Below the pieces are notes generated by a model, which was not told the DNA's origin, made no database searches, and worked only from the letters and a program-made list of their open reading frames with translations. A stretch of DNA of 23,914 nucleotides from Streptosporangiaceae bacterium (GTDB lineage: Bacteria; Actinomycetota; Actinomycetes; Streptosporangiales; Streptosporangiaceae): assembly GCA_030040475.1 (NCBI GenBank), contig JASHTQ010000754.1, positions 1 through 23,914 of the forward strand, given 5' to 3'. Shown here piece after piece: positions 1 to 5,619 of this stretch (its first letter is position 1; the number at the start of each line of letters is the position of its first letter). The translations under genes were made by a program, and so were the position numbers.

Positions 1-480
1 ATGCCGCGGGACACGCCGTACTCGGGGGTCGCCGCGATCTTCCGGTCCTGCCTGGAAAACGGGGTGCCGCCCCGGGTGTTCGAGGACGGCGGCCAGCGGC
101 GCGACTTCGTGCACGTCCGTGACGTGGCCCGGGCCAACCTGCTCGCCCTGCAGGCCGTCGACCGGGCGGTGGCCGGAACCAGCCTCGGCGACGAACCGCA
201 CGGCGCCGAGACCGGCGCCCTGCGCTGCTACAACGTCGCCAGCGGCGACCAGCACACGGTCGGCGAGATGGCAAGCGCGCTGGCCAGGGCCTTCGGCGGG
301 ACCATCGAGCCCGCCGTGACCGGCGAGTACCGCCTCGGCGACGTCAGGCACATCGTGGCCAGCCCGGCCGCCGCCGCCCGGGACCTCGGCTTCCGCGCCA
401 GGACCCCGTTCGCCGCGGGCATGACCGAGTTCGCGAGCGCCCCCCTCCGCGATTCCGTCCCGTCCCCCGCCCTGGTCTAG
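1..480 (+). CDS. NAD-dependent sugar-nucleotide epimerase/dehydratase, C-terminal part (5' end outside window)
   Basis: This is the C-terminal ~159 residues of an extended short-chain dehydrogenase of the UDP-glucose/dTDP-sugar epimerase type, which rearranges the sugar of a nucleotide sugar using bound NAD. The segment RDTPYSGVAAIF followed by FEDGGQRRDFVHVRDVARANLLAL is the classic substrate-binding C-terminal region that follows the NVYGP motif in this family; the DFVHVRDVA motif and the later YNVASGD are characteristic. The Rossmann fold and the YxxxK catalytic pair must lie upstream, so the methionine at base 1 is internal and not the start. It ends with TAG at 478-480. The exact substrate cannot be told from this half. 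It probably belongs to a cell-wall or glycan cluster to the left, and marks the edge of ordinary chromosomal DNA before the accessory region. Confidence 0.85.
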   Translation: MPRDTPYSGVAAIFRSCLENGVPPRVFEDGGQRRDFVHVRDVARANLLALQAVDRAVAGTSLGDEPHGAETGALRCYNVASGDQHTVGEMASALARAFGGTIEPAVTGEYRLGDVRHIVASPAAAARDLGFRARTPFAAGMTEFASAPLRDSVPSPALV

Positions 481-875
481 GACCCGGATGGTAGAGCCTC
501 GATAGGCCAGGGCGGTACCTGGCGGGCGTGCCGGTGAATATCCGCCCTGCGGGGTGCGCCAGATCATCACTCCCGGTTCCGGCTGCTCCAGCAGCCGACC
601 TTCGGCCTGCCCGCACCGATGATGACAACAGAGCGGATTGCGCAAGCAGCTGCAGATAGGCTCACTGAGCTGGGAAAACCCGTCTGCCGTTAAGGATTCT
701 TTCTGTGAGTGGCGGCTCGCGTGGCTCATGTCATCCGCTACGTGCCGCCGCTCGGATGCCAGCCGCGTGGACAGCAAACCGTTTAGATATCGATTGCACA
801 ATCGGTAGCGCCATCGCCATCAGCGACTCTGGCTTGGTTGTCCGTGGCAGCTGGATCGGTGGCATCGCCCGATCA
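481..875. other. Intergenic stretch, no convincing gene
   Basis: About 395 bases without a supportable gene between the epimerase and the XRE promoter. A weak 7-bp inverted repeat (AGGGCGG at 509-515 and CCGCCCT at 542-548, loop of 26) could act as a terminator for the epimerase, but it is short. The second half is less GC-rich than the flanks. It contains the perfect inverted repeat at 791-804 described separately. An open frame reads through here into the XRE gene from 705, but it lacks a ribosome binding site and family similarity, and the promoter at 876 argues against it. Confidence 0.5.
791..804. promoter_or_regulatory. Inverted repeat upstream of XRE gene, possible operator
   Basis: Perfect inverted repeat CGATTG-CA-CAATCG, about 85 bases upstream of the XRE start. 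The half-site CGATTG recurs at 878-883, overlapping the -10 box of the same gene. A shared half-site at the promoter and upstream fits binding by an autoregulating XRE dimer, but this is inference. Confidence 0.35.
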
Positions 876-881
876 TACGAT
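876..881 (+). promoter_or_regulatory. Leaderless -10 promoter element (TACGAT) of XRE gene
   Basis: TACGAT lies six bases before the ATG at 888. In actinobacteria a TANNNT -10 box at this distance places transcription initiation at or next to the A of the start codon, giving a leaderless mRNA, which agrees with the absence of a Shine-Dalgarno sequence here. The same hexamer at the same distance precedes the second regulator (1913-1918). No clear -35 box was seen. Confidence 0.55.
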
Positions 882-896
882 TGTGTTATGACACAA
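881..896. promoter_or_regulatory. Palindrome over the start codon, candidate autoregulatory operator
   Basis: Perfect inverted repeat TTGTGT-TATG-ACACAA spanning the presumed transcription start and the ATG of the XRE gene. A dimeric XRE protein bound here would block its own leaderless transcription, as is usual for antitoxin-type XRE regulators. The symmetry is seen directly; its use as an operator is inferred. Confidence 0.45.
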
Positions 897-1235
897 CCTT
901 CCGACCGTGAAGCGCTGCCGTCGCCATCCTCGGCTCTCTTGCAACTCGCCCGCCTGAAGTCGGGCATGAGCCAGCGGGAACTTGCCGAACGAGCGGGAGT
1001 CCCAGTGACGATGATCTCCGCTTACGAGCGTGACCAGCGACAGCCGAGCCTCACCACGCTGCTGAGGCTGATCCGCGCTGCCGGCTTTGACCTCCGCTTG
1101 CACCTGGCCGCCTACGACCCCCATGACGACATACTCGCCGGGCTGGAAGCCGGCCGCTCCGAATCCGAGCGTCTTCGCCGCGACCGCCAGCTTCAGGCAT
1201 GGCGCCAGGCCACTCCCGCAGAGGATGTGGCGTGA
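888..1235 (+). CDS. XRE-family helix-turn-helix protein (possible antitoxin of an NTase module)
   Basis: A 115-residue DNA-binding protein. Residues ~15-70 form an XRE/Cro helix-turn-helix: LARLKSGMSQRELAERAGV is helices 1-2, VTMISAYERDQRQPSL the recognition helix and turn, and TTLLRLIRAAGFDLRLHL the closing helix. The rest is a charged tail (EAGRSESERLRRDRQLQAW) that may be helical. I start it at the ATG at 888 because a TACGAT box lies six bases upstream and a palindrome covers the start; a longer open frame back to 705 has no family-like content. Its stop overlaps the GTG of the nucleotidyltransferase by four bases (GTGA), so the two are translationally coupled. The pair resembles widespread actinobacterial XRE/nucleotidyltransferase pairs thought to be toxin-antitoxin-like; that role is inferred. 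Confidence 0.85.
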   Translation: MTQPSDREALPSPSSALLQLARLKSGMSQRELAERAGVPVTMISAYERDQRQPSLTTLLRLIRAAGFDLRLHLAAYDPHDDILAGLEAGRSESERLRRDRQLQAWRQATPAEDVA

Positions 1236-1765
1236 GCGACCAAGACGAGCCCGCCAGAGAACCAGAACTCAACGCCGCTGCCATCGTCGCCGCGCTGAAC
1301 CGGCACCAGGTGCGCTACGTAATCATCGGCGCCTTCGCCGCCCTCGCACAGCAAGCCCCGATACCCGCTACCAGAGACATCGACCTCACACCGGAGGTAA
1401 GCCAGGAGAACCTGGCCCGGCTATCGCTAGCGCTGAAGGAGCTCGGTGCGCGGATCCGGACAGACGCGGTGCCGGAGGGGCTGCCCTTTAGCCACGATGC
1501 TACGTCTCTGGGAGCAGCCGAGGGATGGGATCTGATCTGTGCTGACGGCGAGTTCGACATCTCATTCCATCCATCGGGCTTTGCCGGAGGCTACGCCGAG
1601 CTGGCGGTAAACGCGCACCGTCTTCGCGTCGGCGAAGTGGAAGTCGTCGTCGCAGACCTCGCAGACGTCATACGCTCCAAGGAGTCCGCCGGGCGGCCGA
1701 AAGACCTGCGCGTGCTGCCGCTGCTATACAGGCATCAATCCACACGGCGGCACGAGACCGGATAG
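1232..1765 (+). CDS. Nucleotidyltransferase-fold protein (AbiEii/DUF6036-like), possible toxin
   Basis: A 177-residue protein of the polymerase-beta nucleotidyltransferase superfamily, the fold used by AbiEii-type toxins to transfer nucleotides to RNA or protein. RYVIIGAFAALA (around residues 28-40) is the first strand and glycine turn; TRDIDLTPE, about ten residues later, supplies the D-x-D metal-binding pair. The C-terminal segment RSKESAGRPKDLRVLPLL is the conserved K...GRPKD signature of AbiEii-like and DUF6036-like proteins. Both catalytic aspartates are present, so it may be active. The GTG at 1232 is chosen because it overlaps the stop of the XRE gene in a GTGA junction and the homology-like region starts soon after; an upstream ATG at 1199 lies inside the XRE gene. 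Function as a toxin is inferred only from fold and context. Confidence 0.8.
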   Translation: MSDQDEPAREPELNAAAIVAALNRHQVRYVIIGAFAALAQQAPIPATRDIDLTPEVSQENLARLSLALKELGARIRTDAVPEGLPFSHDATSLGAAEGWDLICADGEFDISFHPSGFAGGYAELAVNAHRLRVGEVEVVVADLADVIRSKESAGRPKDLRVLPLLYRHQSTRRHETG

Positions 1766-1772
1766 TAGCAAT

Positions 1773-1806
1773 GTGTGTCGTTATCGCTTGCACGGCGGGT
1801 CACGGC
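1773..1806 (+). repeat. 34-bp direct repeat, left copy
   Basis: Matches 3292-3325 at 31 of 34 positions in direct orientation; the first 16 bases (GTGTGTCGTTATCGCT) are identical. It begins eight bases after the stop of the first nucleotidyltransferase. The two copies bracket the second regulator-nucleotidyltransferase module (period 1519 bp). It is not a hairpin, so a terminator is unlikely. It could be a recombination or insertion scar, or a duplicated gene end. Confidence 0.7.
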
Positions 1807-1912
1807 TGCATCTGCGGGTATAGCCATCTAGCTGGGAGAATCTGGAAGGCTGCCTGGTTATCCGGCGTTTCTCGGCTCGCTGGATAGGTCGGCTGCGGCC
1901 CGGGCGGGCGGG

Positions 1913-1918
1913 TACGAT
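1913..1918 (+). promoter_or_regulatory. Leaderless -10 element (TACGAT) of the second regulator
   Basis: TACGAT ends six bases before an ATG at 1925, exactly the geometry seen at the first module (876-881/ATG 888). It implies that the original translation start of the second regulator was ATG 1925, although codon 4 of that frame is now TAG. No convincing -35 element was found. Confidence 0.5.
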
Positions 1919-1981
1919 GACTGTATGGACACCTAGGGCCTTGCGGCTGCGGCCCGGGTCCTGGGGACCTCGGCGCCGCGA

Positions 1982-2611
1982 GTGCGGCGGGCCGTAGACC
2001 GGCTGGGCATGCCGGTCGGGCGTGCCGCCTCGGGTGTCTTCCAGCTGACCTCACAACAGGTGGACGGCCTTGCCGGGGAGCTGGGCGTTACGCCGCCAGT
2101 GCCTGGCCTGTCGCGGGCGGAGGCCAGGGTGCTCGCCGCGTTGTCCCGTTCACCGCAGGGTGCCGTATCCGTGCGCGAGGCCGGACGGCGCGCGGGCGTC
2201 TCGCCCACCGCCGCCGCCCGCGCCCTCACCCGGCTTGCCTCCAGTGGTCTCATCTGGCGGGCACCGGCGATCCTCGCCCGGGGCCGCGCCGCTGAGGCGA
2301 CCGTGTACCGGGTCCGGTTCGGGTCACCGAAGTGGCTGGCGCTCGCTCCGGCAGTCGCCCGGGTCCACCTGCCCGCCCGTTCTGGCGGGGCGCACGCCAC
2401 GCGCGTTCCCCCGCACCTGCCCCGCTTGTTCCGGGACGCGGCCCCCGCACAGCTCGATGTCGGGCGTTCGGCACCGTTCATCGCCCGGCGGCTTATCACG
2501 TCCTTCGATCCCGATGGCCTCGCATGGGGAACTGCGAACTTGCCCGCGAGCGCCTGGGAGCATGCGGCGGCTACGCGCGGCCCCGAGCCGGCGCAGCGGG
2601 CGCGCGCATGA
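1982..2611 (+). CDS. Winged-helix/MarR-like regulator of second NTase module (5' end interrupted by an amber codon)
   Basis: A 209-residue protein with a helix-turn-helix: GLSRAEARVLAALSRSPQGAVSVREAGRRAGVSPTAAARALTRLASSGLIWR has the shape of a MarR/winged-helix DNA-binding domain, followed by basic, proline-rich sequence. The GTG at 1982 is the first usable start after an in-frame TAG at 1934-1936. The frame upstream of it, from ATG 1925, continues the protein naturally (LAAAARVLGTSAPRVRRAVDRLG reads like an extra N-terminal helix-turn-helix) and has a leaderless -10 box. The gene was therefore probably longer and is now interrupted at codon 4, unless the stop is read through. GTG 1982 has no good ribosome binding site. 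Its stop overlaps the ATG of the next gene (ATGA at 2608), so it forms a unit with the AbiEii-like gene. It may be a pseudogene. Confidence 0.55.
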   Translation: MRRAVDRLGMPVGRAASGVFQLTSQQVDGLAGELGVTPPVPGLSRAEARVLAALSRSPQGAVSVREAGRRAGVSPTAAARALTRLASSGLIWRAPAILARGRAAEATVYRVRFGSPKWLALAPAVARVHLPARSGGAHATRVPPHLPRLFRDAAPAQLDVGRSAPFIARRLITSFDPDGLAWGTANLPASAWEHAAATRGPEPAQRARA

Positions 2612-3309
2612 CCTCGCCAGGTACGCGCCTGATGCCGTCTGACCGCGTCCGGGAAATTCTCCCGCCCGACACGGCAGCCACATGGGACGCGATCGCCCCC
2701 CTCGTCCCGCCGGGGGCCTACCTCGGGGGCGGAACAGCCATCGCCGTGCACCTCGGGCATCGCGTCAGCCGGGACCCTGGCTTCTTCTTTCATAATGGCA
2801 GCGTCGATCTCAGCGAGCTGACGCGCCTGCTGCCCACGGCGGGCCCGTTTGCCGTCACCGGGCGTGCACCCGGAACCCTCACCGGCGCCCTCTCCGCTGC
2901 CAAGGTGCAGGTCCTGCACGCGGACGAAGGCCGCCCGCAGCACCTTCTCGAGCCGCCCCAGGAGGTCGACGGCCTGCGCGCCGCCCAGCTCAGCAACCTG
3001 ATGGCCATGAAACTCACGGAGGCCGGCGGCCGGGGCGAGCTCCGCGGCCATCTCGACCTGATGACTATCGAGCAGCGAACCGGACGTACGGCTGAAGAGA
3101 GCCTGGCATTGTTCACCGGGCGTTTCCAGCCCGAACACCCGCAGCAGGCCATCAACCACATCCTGCTCGGCCTCGGCTACTTCGACGACGCCGACCCCGA
3201 CGACGCGCTGCCGGTCCCGCGCTCATCCGCATCATCCCGGTCACCAGGCGGCCTGTCCCTCACGAACAGCCAGCTCACTGACCCAGCACCAGTGTGTCGT
3301 TATCGCTGA
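2608..3309 (+). CDS. AbiEii/AbiGii-like nucleotidyltransferase, catalytic motif degraded
   Basis: A 233-residue member of the AbiEii-type nucleotidyltransferase family, the toxin half of type IV-like abortive-infection modules. AYLGGGTAIAVHLGHRVSRD (around residues 33-55) matches the family's GGTAlalrlGHR-S signature, and LSNLMAMKLTEAGGRGELRGHLDLMTIEQRTGRTAEE matches the conserved AmKl...RgelrDyfDl region. The family normally reads S-x-D-x-D-F-F at the metal site; here it reads SRDPGFFF, so the second aspartate is glycine. The RGELRD aspartate is also glycine. It is therefore probably catalytically dead or decaying. ATG 2608 overlaps the upstream regulator's stop. The last codons (VCRYR, stop) lie inside the right copy of the 34-bp repeat, so the C-terminus may have been rewritten by recombination. 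Confidence 0.75.
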   Translation: MTSPGTRLMPSDRVREILPPDTAATWDAIAPLVPPGAYLGGGTAIAVHLGHRVSRDPGFFFHNGSVDLSELTRLLPTAGPFAVTGRAPGTLTGALSAAKVQVLHADEGRPQHLLEPPQEVDGLRAAQLSNLMAMKLTEAGGRGELRGHLDLMTIEQRTGRTAEESLALFTGRFQPEHPQQAINHILLGLGYFDDADPDDALPVPRSSASSRSPGGLSLTNSQLTDPAPVCRYR

Positions 3310-3325
3310 CACGGCGGGCCACGGC
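3292..3325 (+). repeat. 34-bp direct repeat, right copy
   Basis: Right partner of the repeat at 1773-1806 (31 of 34 identical). It overlaps the last six codons and stop of the AbiEii-like gene and extends 16 bases beyond. The next 240 bases (3326-3569) contain no recognisable gene, only a small perfect hairpin CTGGCG-ATA-CGCCAG at 3437-3451. Confidence 0.7.
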
Positions 3326-3569
3326 GGCGGCTGGCGCAACTGCTGTCAGCGTCGGCGGACGGGGGAGGTGCTCGCCGGCACCTTGGAGCCCAGGGCACGC
3401 GGCCTGGCGGAACTGATCACTCCTAGCGGCTGCCTGCTGGCGATACGCCAGAATCGGCCCGGTCGTGCTATGTACTGGGTGCTGTCGGCGCGGCACGCTC
3501 ATCGCGGACAAGGACGTAAGCGCCGCAGCAGAAAGCATCACGGCCCGTGCGCATGTCGGATCTGCGCGG

Positions 3570-3758
3570 TCAGATGTCATCCCTGACGAGGGCGTCGAGC
3601 ATCTCACGTATTGGTTCTGGGTTGCCGCGCATGATCGCGGCAGAGGCATCGATGTTGCGGATGGGATCAAGGTGCTGCCAGGCGAGCGTGGACCCGGCGT
3701 CGCGGGCGAGATGCCCGAAGAACGCCCGCCGCGCCCGCCCGTTGCCCTCGCGGAACGG
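3570..3758 (-). pseudogene. Fic-domain protein remnant (C-terminal fragment)
   Basis: Read on the minus strand, this frame encodes about 62 residues beginning PFREGNGRARRAFFGHLARDAG, continuing through WQHLDPIRNIDASAAIMRGNPEPIREMLDALV and ending at a TGA (3572-3570). FREGNGRxxR is the phosphate-binding half of the Fic motif HPFxEGNGRxxR, and the rest matches the C-terminal helices of Fic AMP-transferases. Upstream of the Pro the catalytic His is replaced (Pro-Pro) and the frame turns into unrelated sequence, so the N-terminal two-thirds are gone. The break at ~3758 coincides with the start of an ATPase fragment on the opposite strand. There is no start codon or ribosome binding site; it is non-functional. 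Confidence 0.75.
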
Positions 3759-3984
3759 AGGCGCTACGTGCTCACCGGCTCCACCAGGTACTCGGTCCTG
3801 CCGCAGGCGGCGCGGTCGCTGACCGGAAGCGCTTCCCCGGCTGCTCCGCCAGCTCGCGGCGCAGACCGGTCAGATGCTCAACATATCCAAAGCAGGGCAG
3901 GCCGTCGGCCTGGAAAGCGGCGCTGCGAACCGTTACGCGACCCTGCTGGAGGCGGCCTTCATGATCCGCCCGCCGGGTCCTAAG
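3759..3984 (+). pseudogene. AAA_14/DUF4143 ATPase remnant with internal deletion and frameshift
   Basis: Two pieces of one family appear in two frames. From 3759 to ~3827 the frame reads RRYVLTGSTRYSVLPQAARSLTG, matching the sensor-region motif (vLTGSsrf..l...sLaGR) of AAA_14 P-loop ATPases. From ~3823 to 3984, in another frame, it reads PEALPRLLRQLAAQTGQMLN followed by ISKAGQAVG and RYATLLEAAFMIRPPGP, matching the C-terminal DUF4143 winged-helix domain of the same ATPases (typically ~400 residues). The Walker A/B region and the ~150 residues joining the two pieces are missing. These proteins are often horizontally moved and associated with toxin-like genes; this one is dead. Its left edge abuts the Fic remnant, so one rearrangement probably joined them. 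Confidence 0.7.
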
Positions 3985-4154
3985 GCGGGACCGCGAGAGC
4001 GGCCGGACGGAATCCCCGGACGCGAATATTACGGCGGGATGTATCTGAATGCCGCTTTACTCCCACCGAGACAGTGATCGGCAATGGACACCGGCGCGCG
4101 AGCCGATCCGGCCCGCTAGGGTCATGTGCGCCATGGCCACACGGGAGTGGAGTT

Positions 4155-4832
4155 ATGGCCAATCAGTACTGGGACTTCCGGGAGTTTCCTGGCCCTCGCC
4201 CGAACGGAGAGGACAACGCGGTTATCTTCCTGAACGACCCTGACCGGCAGGGACGTGGCGAGGCCACCGCGACCCTGCGCAGCGACGGCAGCGTGGGACT
4301 GTTCTACCTGGTGCCGGGCAGCGTGGGCACGGGCACCAGCCCGACCTGGGCGGCGCAGGAGTTCCCTGGCCCCAACGGGGCGAAGGACGCCGCGATCTTC
4401 CTGAACGCTCCTGACCGGCAGGGGCGCGGTGAGGCCACCGCGACCCTGCGCGGCGACGGAACCGCTGGGCTGCTGTACCTGGAGCCCGGCAGCCTGGGCG
4501 CCAGCACCACGCACACCTGGGAATACGGGGAGTTCGTCGGGCCCAAGGAGGCCGTCGACTTCTTGAACGAACCTGCCCGGCAGGGACGTGGCGAGGTCAC
4601 CGTGACCCCCCGCAAGAACGGCACCGTCGGGCTGCTGTACCTGGCGCCCGGCAGCCTGGGTGACAGCACCGTGCACACCTGGTACTTCAAGGAGTTCCCT
4701 GCCCCGCACGGCGTGCGGGACGCCCTGACGTTCCTGAATGCCCATCCTCGGCAGGGGGAGGGAGAAGTCAGCGGATACGCCCACACCGACGGCTCCGCTG
4801 TGATCTTCTACCTCGAGCCCGGCTCCGACTGA
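4155..4832 (+). CDS. Four-repeat protein of unknown family
   Basis: A 225-residue protein I cannot assign. It consists of four tandem units of about 54-60 residues. Each starts with an aromatic (YWDFREFPGP, TWAAQEFPGP, TWEYGEFVGP, TWYFKEFPAP), has a core like FLNxPxRQGRGEAT, then a segment like DGTAGLLYLEPGSLG. The alternation of hydrophobic and polar residues with Gly/Asp turns suggests beta strands; four equal repeats could close into a small propeller or similar barrel (inference). There is no signal peptide, membrane segment or cysteine. Units 1 and 2 are nearly identical in DNA (around 4239-4291 and 4410-4462), so amplification is recent or maintained. Start: ATG 4155 has GGGAG seven bases upstream; an earlier in-frame ATG at 4074 lacks one and precedes the repeats. 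A strong terminator-like hairpin follows. It stands alone among decayed genes but looks intact. Confidence 0.75.
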   Translation: MANQYWDFREFPGPRPNGEDNAVIFLNDPDRQGRGEATATLRSDGSVGLFYLVPGSVGTGTSPTWAAQEFPGPNGAKDAAIFLNAPDRQGRGEATATLRGDGTAGLLYLEPGSLGASTTHTWEYGEFVGPKEAVDFLNEPARQGRGEVTVTPRKNGTVGLLYLAPGSLGDSTVHTWYFKEFPAPHGVRDALTFLNAHPRQGEGEVSGYAHTDGSAVIFYLEPGSD

Positions 4833-4853
4833 TCGCCTTGGCGGCGTAGAGCG

Positions 4854-4885
4854 GACGCCCCGGTGCCAGCAGGCGCCGGGGCGTC
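4854..4885 (+). terminator. Terminator-like hairpin after the four-repeat protein
   Basis: GACGCCCCGGTGCC (4854-4867), loop AGCA, GGCGCCGGGGCGTC (4872-4885): a 14-bp stem with one G-U pair, 22 bases after the stop codon at 4832. There is no U-tract, as is common for actinobacterial terminators. Confidence 0.65.
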
Positions 4886-4910
4886 ATCACGCCCGGCCCC
4901 CTCAGCCCGG

Positions 4911-4994
4911 CTCGACGGGCTGCGATACCGCAACGCCCGGGTCGCCGCCGCGCGGCGTGACACCTCGGTCAGCGCGCTGGTCGCCGCCTATCTC
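4911..4994 (+). pseudogene. Ribbon-helix-helix antitoxin remnant (VapB-like)
   Basis: In one frame about 28 residues read LDGLRYRNARVAAARRDTSV followed by SALVAAYL, the helix-turn part of a ribbon-helix-helix antitoxin (R.aAarrgtSvSaLvaalL). No start codon of its own is seen and the C-terminal toxin-neutralising tail is missing. At 4993 the sequence passes directly into a PIN-domain frame, so a deletion removed the end of the antitoxin and the start of the toxin. It is non-functional. Confidence 0.6.
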
Positions 4995-5310
4995 CGGCGA
5001 CCCGGCCGAGCAGGACAAGGCCAAGCGCGCCAACGACATCCTGGCCGGACGCGGTCTGGCGCTGTCAGTGCAGGTGCTGCAGGAGTTCTATGTCCAGGCC
5101 ACACGCGAGCCGCCCGGACGCCGTCGGTCACCGGCAGGCGGTCCCGCTCATCGAATCGTTCCGGCGCTTCCGGCTCTCGTGCTGGGATGCCGCGATCGTC
5201 GAGGCATCCCGCACGATGGGCTGCACGCAGGTCCTGTCCGGTGACCTCAGGCAGCGCCCCGCAGCTAGTGCCGTGGCCGGACACGTTCGCCCCGCGGATC
5301 GCACCTGCCG
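4993..5310 (+). pseudogene. PIN-domain (VapC-like) toxin remnant, frameshifted
   Basis: PIN-domain ribonuclease pieces occur in successive frames. From 4993 to ~5106: DPAEQDKAKRANDILAGRG and LALSVQVLQEFYVQATR, the helix and strand holding the second acidic site. From ~5108 in another frame: IESFRRFRLSCWDAAIVEAS then GCTQVLSGDL, holding the third acidic site (WDA) and the last strand. A third frame near 5250-5310 reads PQLVPWPDTFAPR, resembling the usual C-terminus. The N-terminal strand with the first catalytic Asp is absent, a stretch between RRF and RLS is deleted, and at least two frameshifts are needed. With the antitoxin remnant just upstream this is a collapsed vapBC-like locus. Confidence 0.75.
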
Positions 5311-5362
5311 CAACCGCCGGATCTCACCTGCCTCACCCGCCCCTGCCATCCGCCGCCGGCCG

Positions 5363-5410
5363 GATCGTGGGTCAAAACCTCCCCGATAAGGGCAGTAACG
5401 ACCCACGATC
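5363..5410. repeat. Palindromic element with 11-bp perfect arms
   Basis: GATCGTGGGTC at 5363-5373 pairs perfectly with GACCCACGATC at 5400-5410, loop of 26 bases. No gene is adjacent except the PIN remnant. The outer bases (GATC, then R-TGG) resemble those of the longer palindrome at 20074-20130, so both may belong to one family of intergenic palindromic repeats (inference). Confidence 0.6.
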
Positions 5411-5580
5411 ATGACAACAGGTCCGGATCAGGGCGTCGGAGGGAATCACGCGGACGGCTGCCGCGGCGCCCGGCGAGGCAAACGTTGCTTGATGCGGCAC
5501 TAGCTGGTTAACCCAGGCTGACATCTTGGCGCCGCCCGGCGTGTCGGCGTTACCAATGCGGGCGCGTCGGGCAAGATACA

Positions 5581-5619
5581 ACAAGGCCCCCTCCATGTAT
5601 GAGATGGAGGGGGCCTTGT
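5581..5619. terminator. Strong 16-bp hairpin, terminator-like, orphan
   Basis: ACAAGGCCCCCTCCAT (5581-5596) pairs perfectly with 5604-5619 around a 7-base loop. The stem is strong enough for a bidirectional terminator, but no intact gene ends nearby on either strand. It may have served a gene or RNA that has been lost. No tRNA or rRNA was recognised next to it. Confidence 0.55.

Noticed and set aside
705..887. Longer N-terminal extension of the XRE gene from 705
   Set aside because: No ribosome binding site or family-like sequence; the -10 box at 876-881 and the palindrome over ATG 888 support the shorter start.
1781..1800. Integron attC/core site in the 34-bp repeat
   Set aside because: GTTATCG does not fit the GTTRRRY core, no hairpin-forming arms and no integrase.
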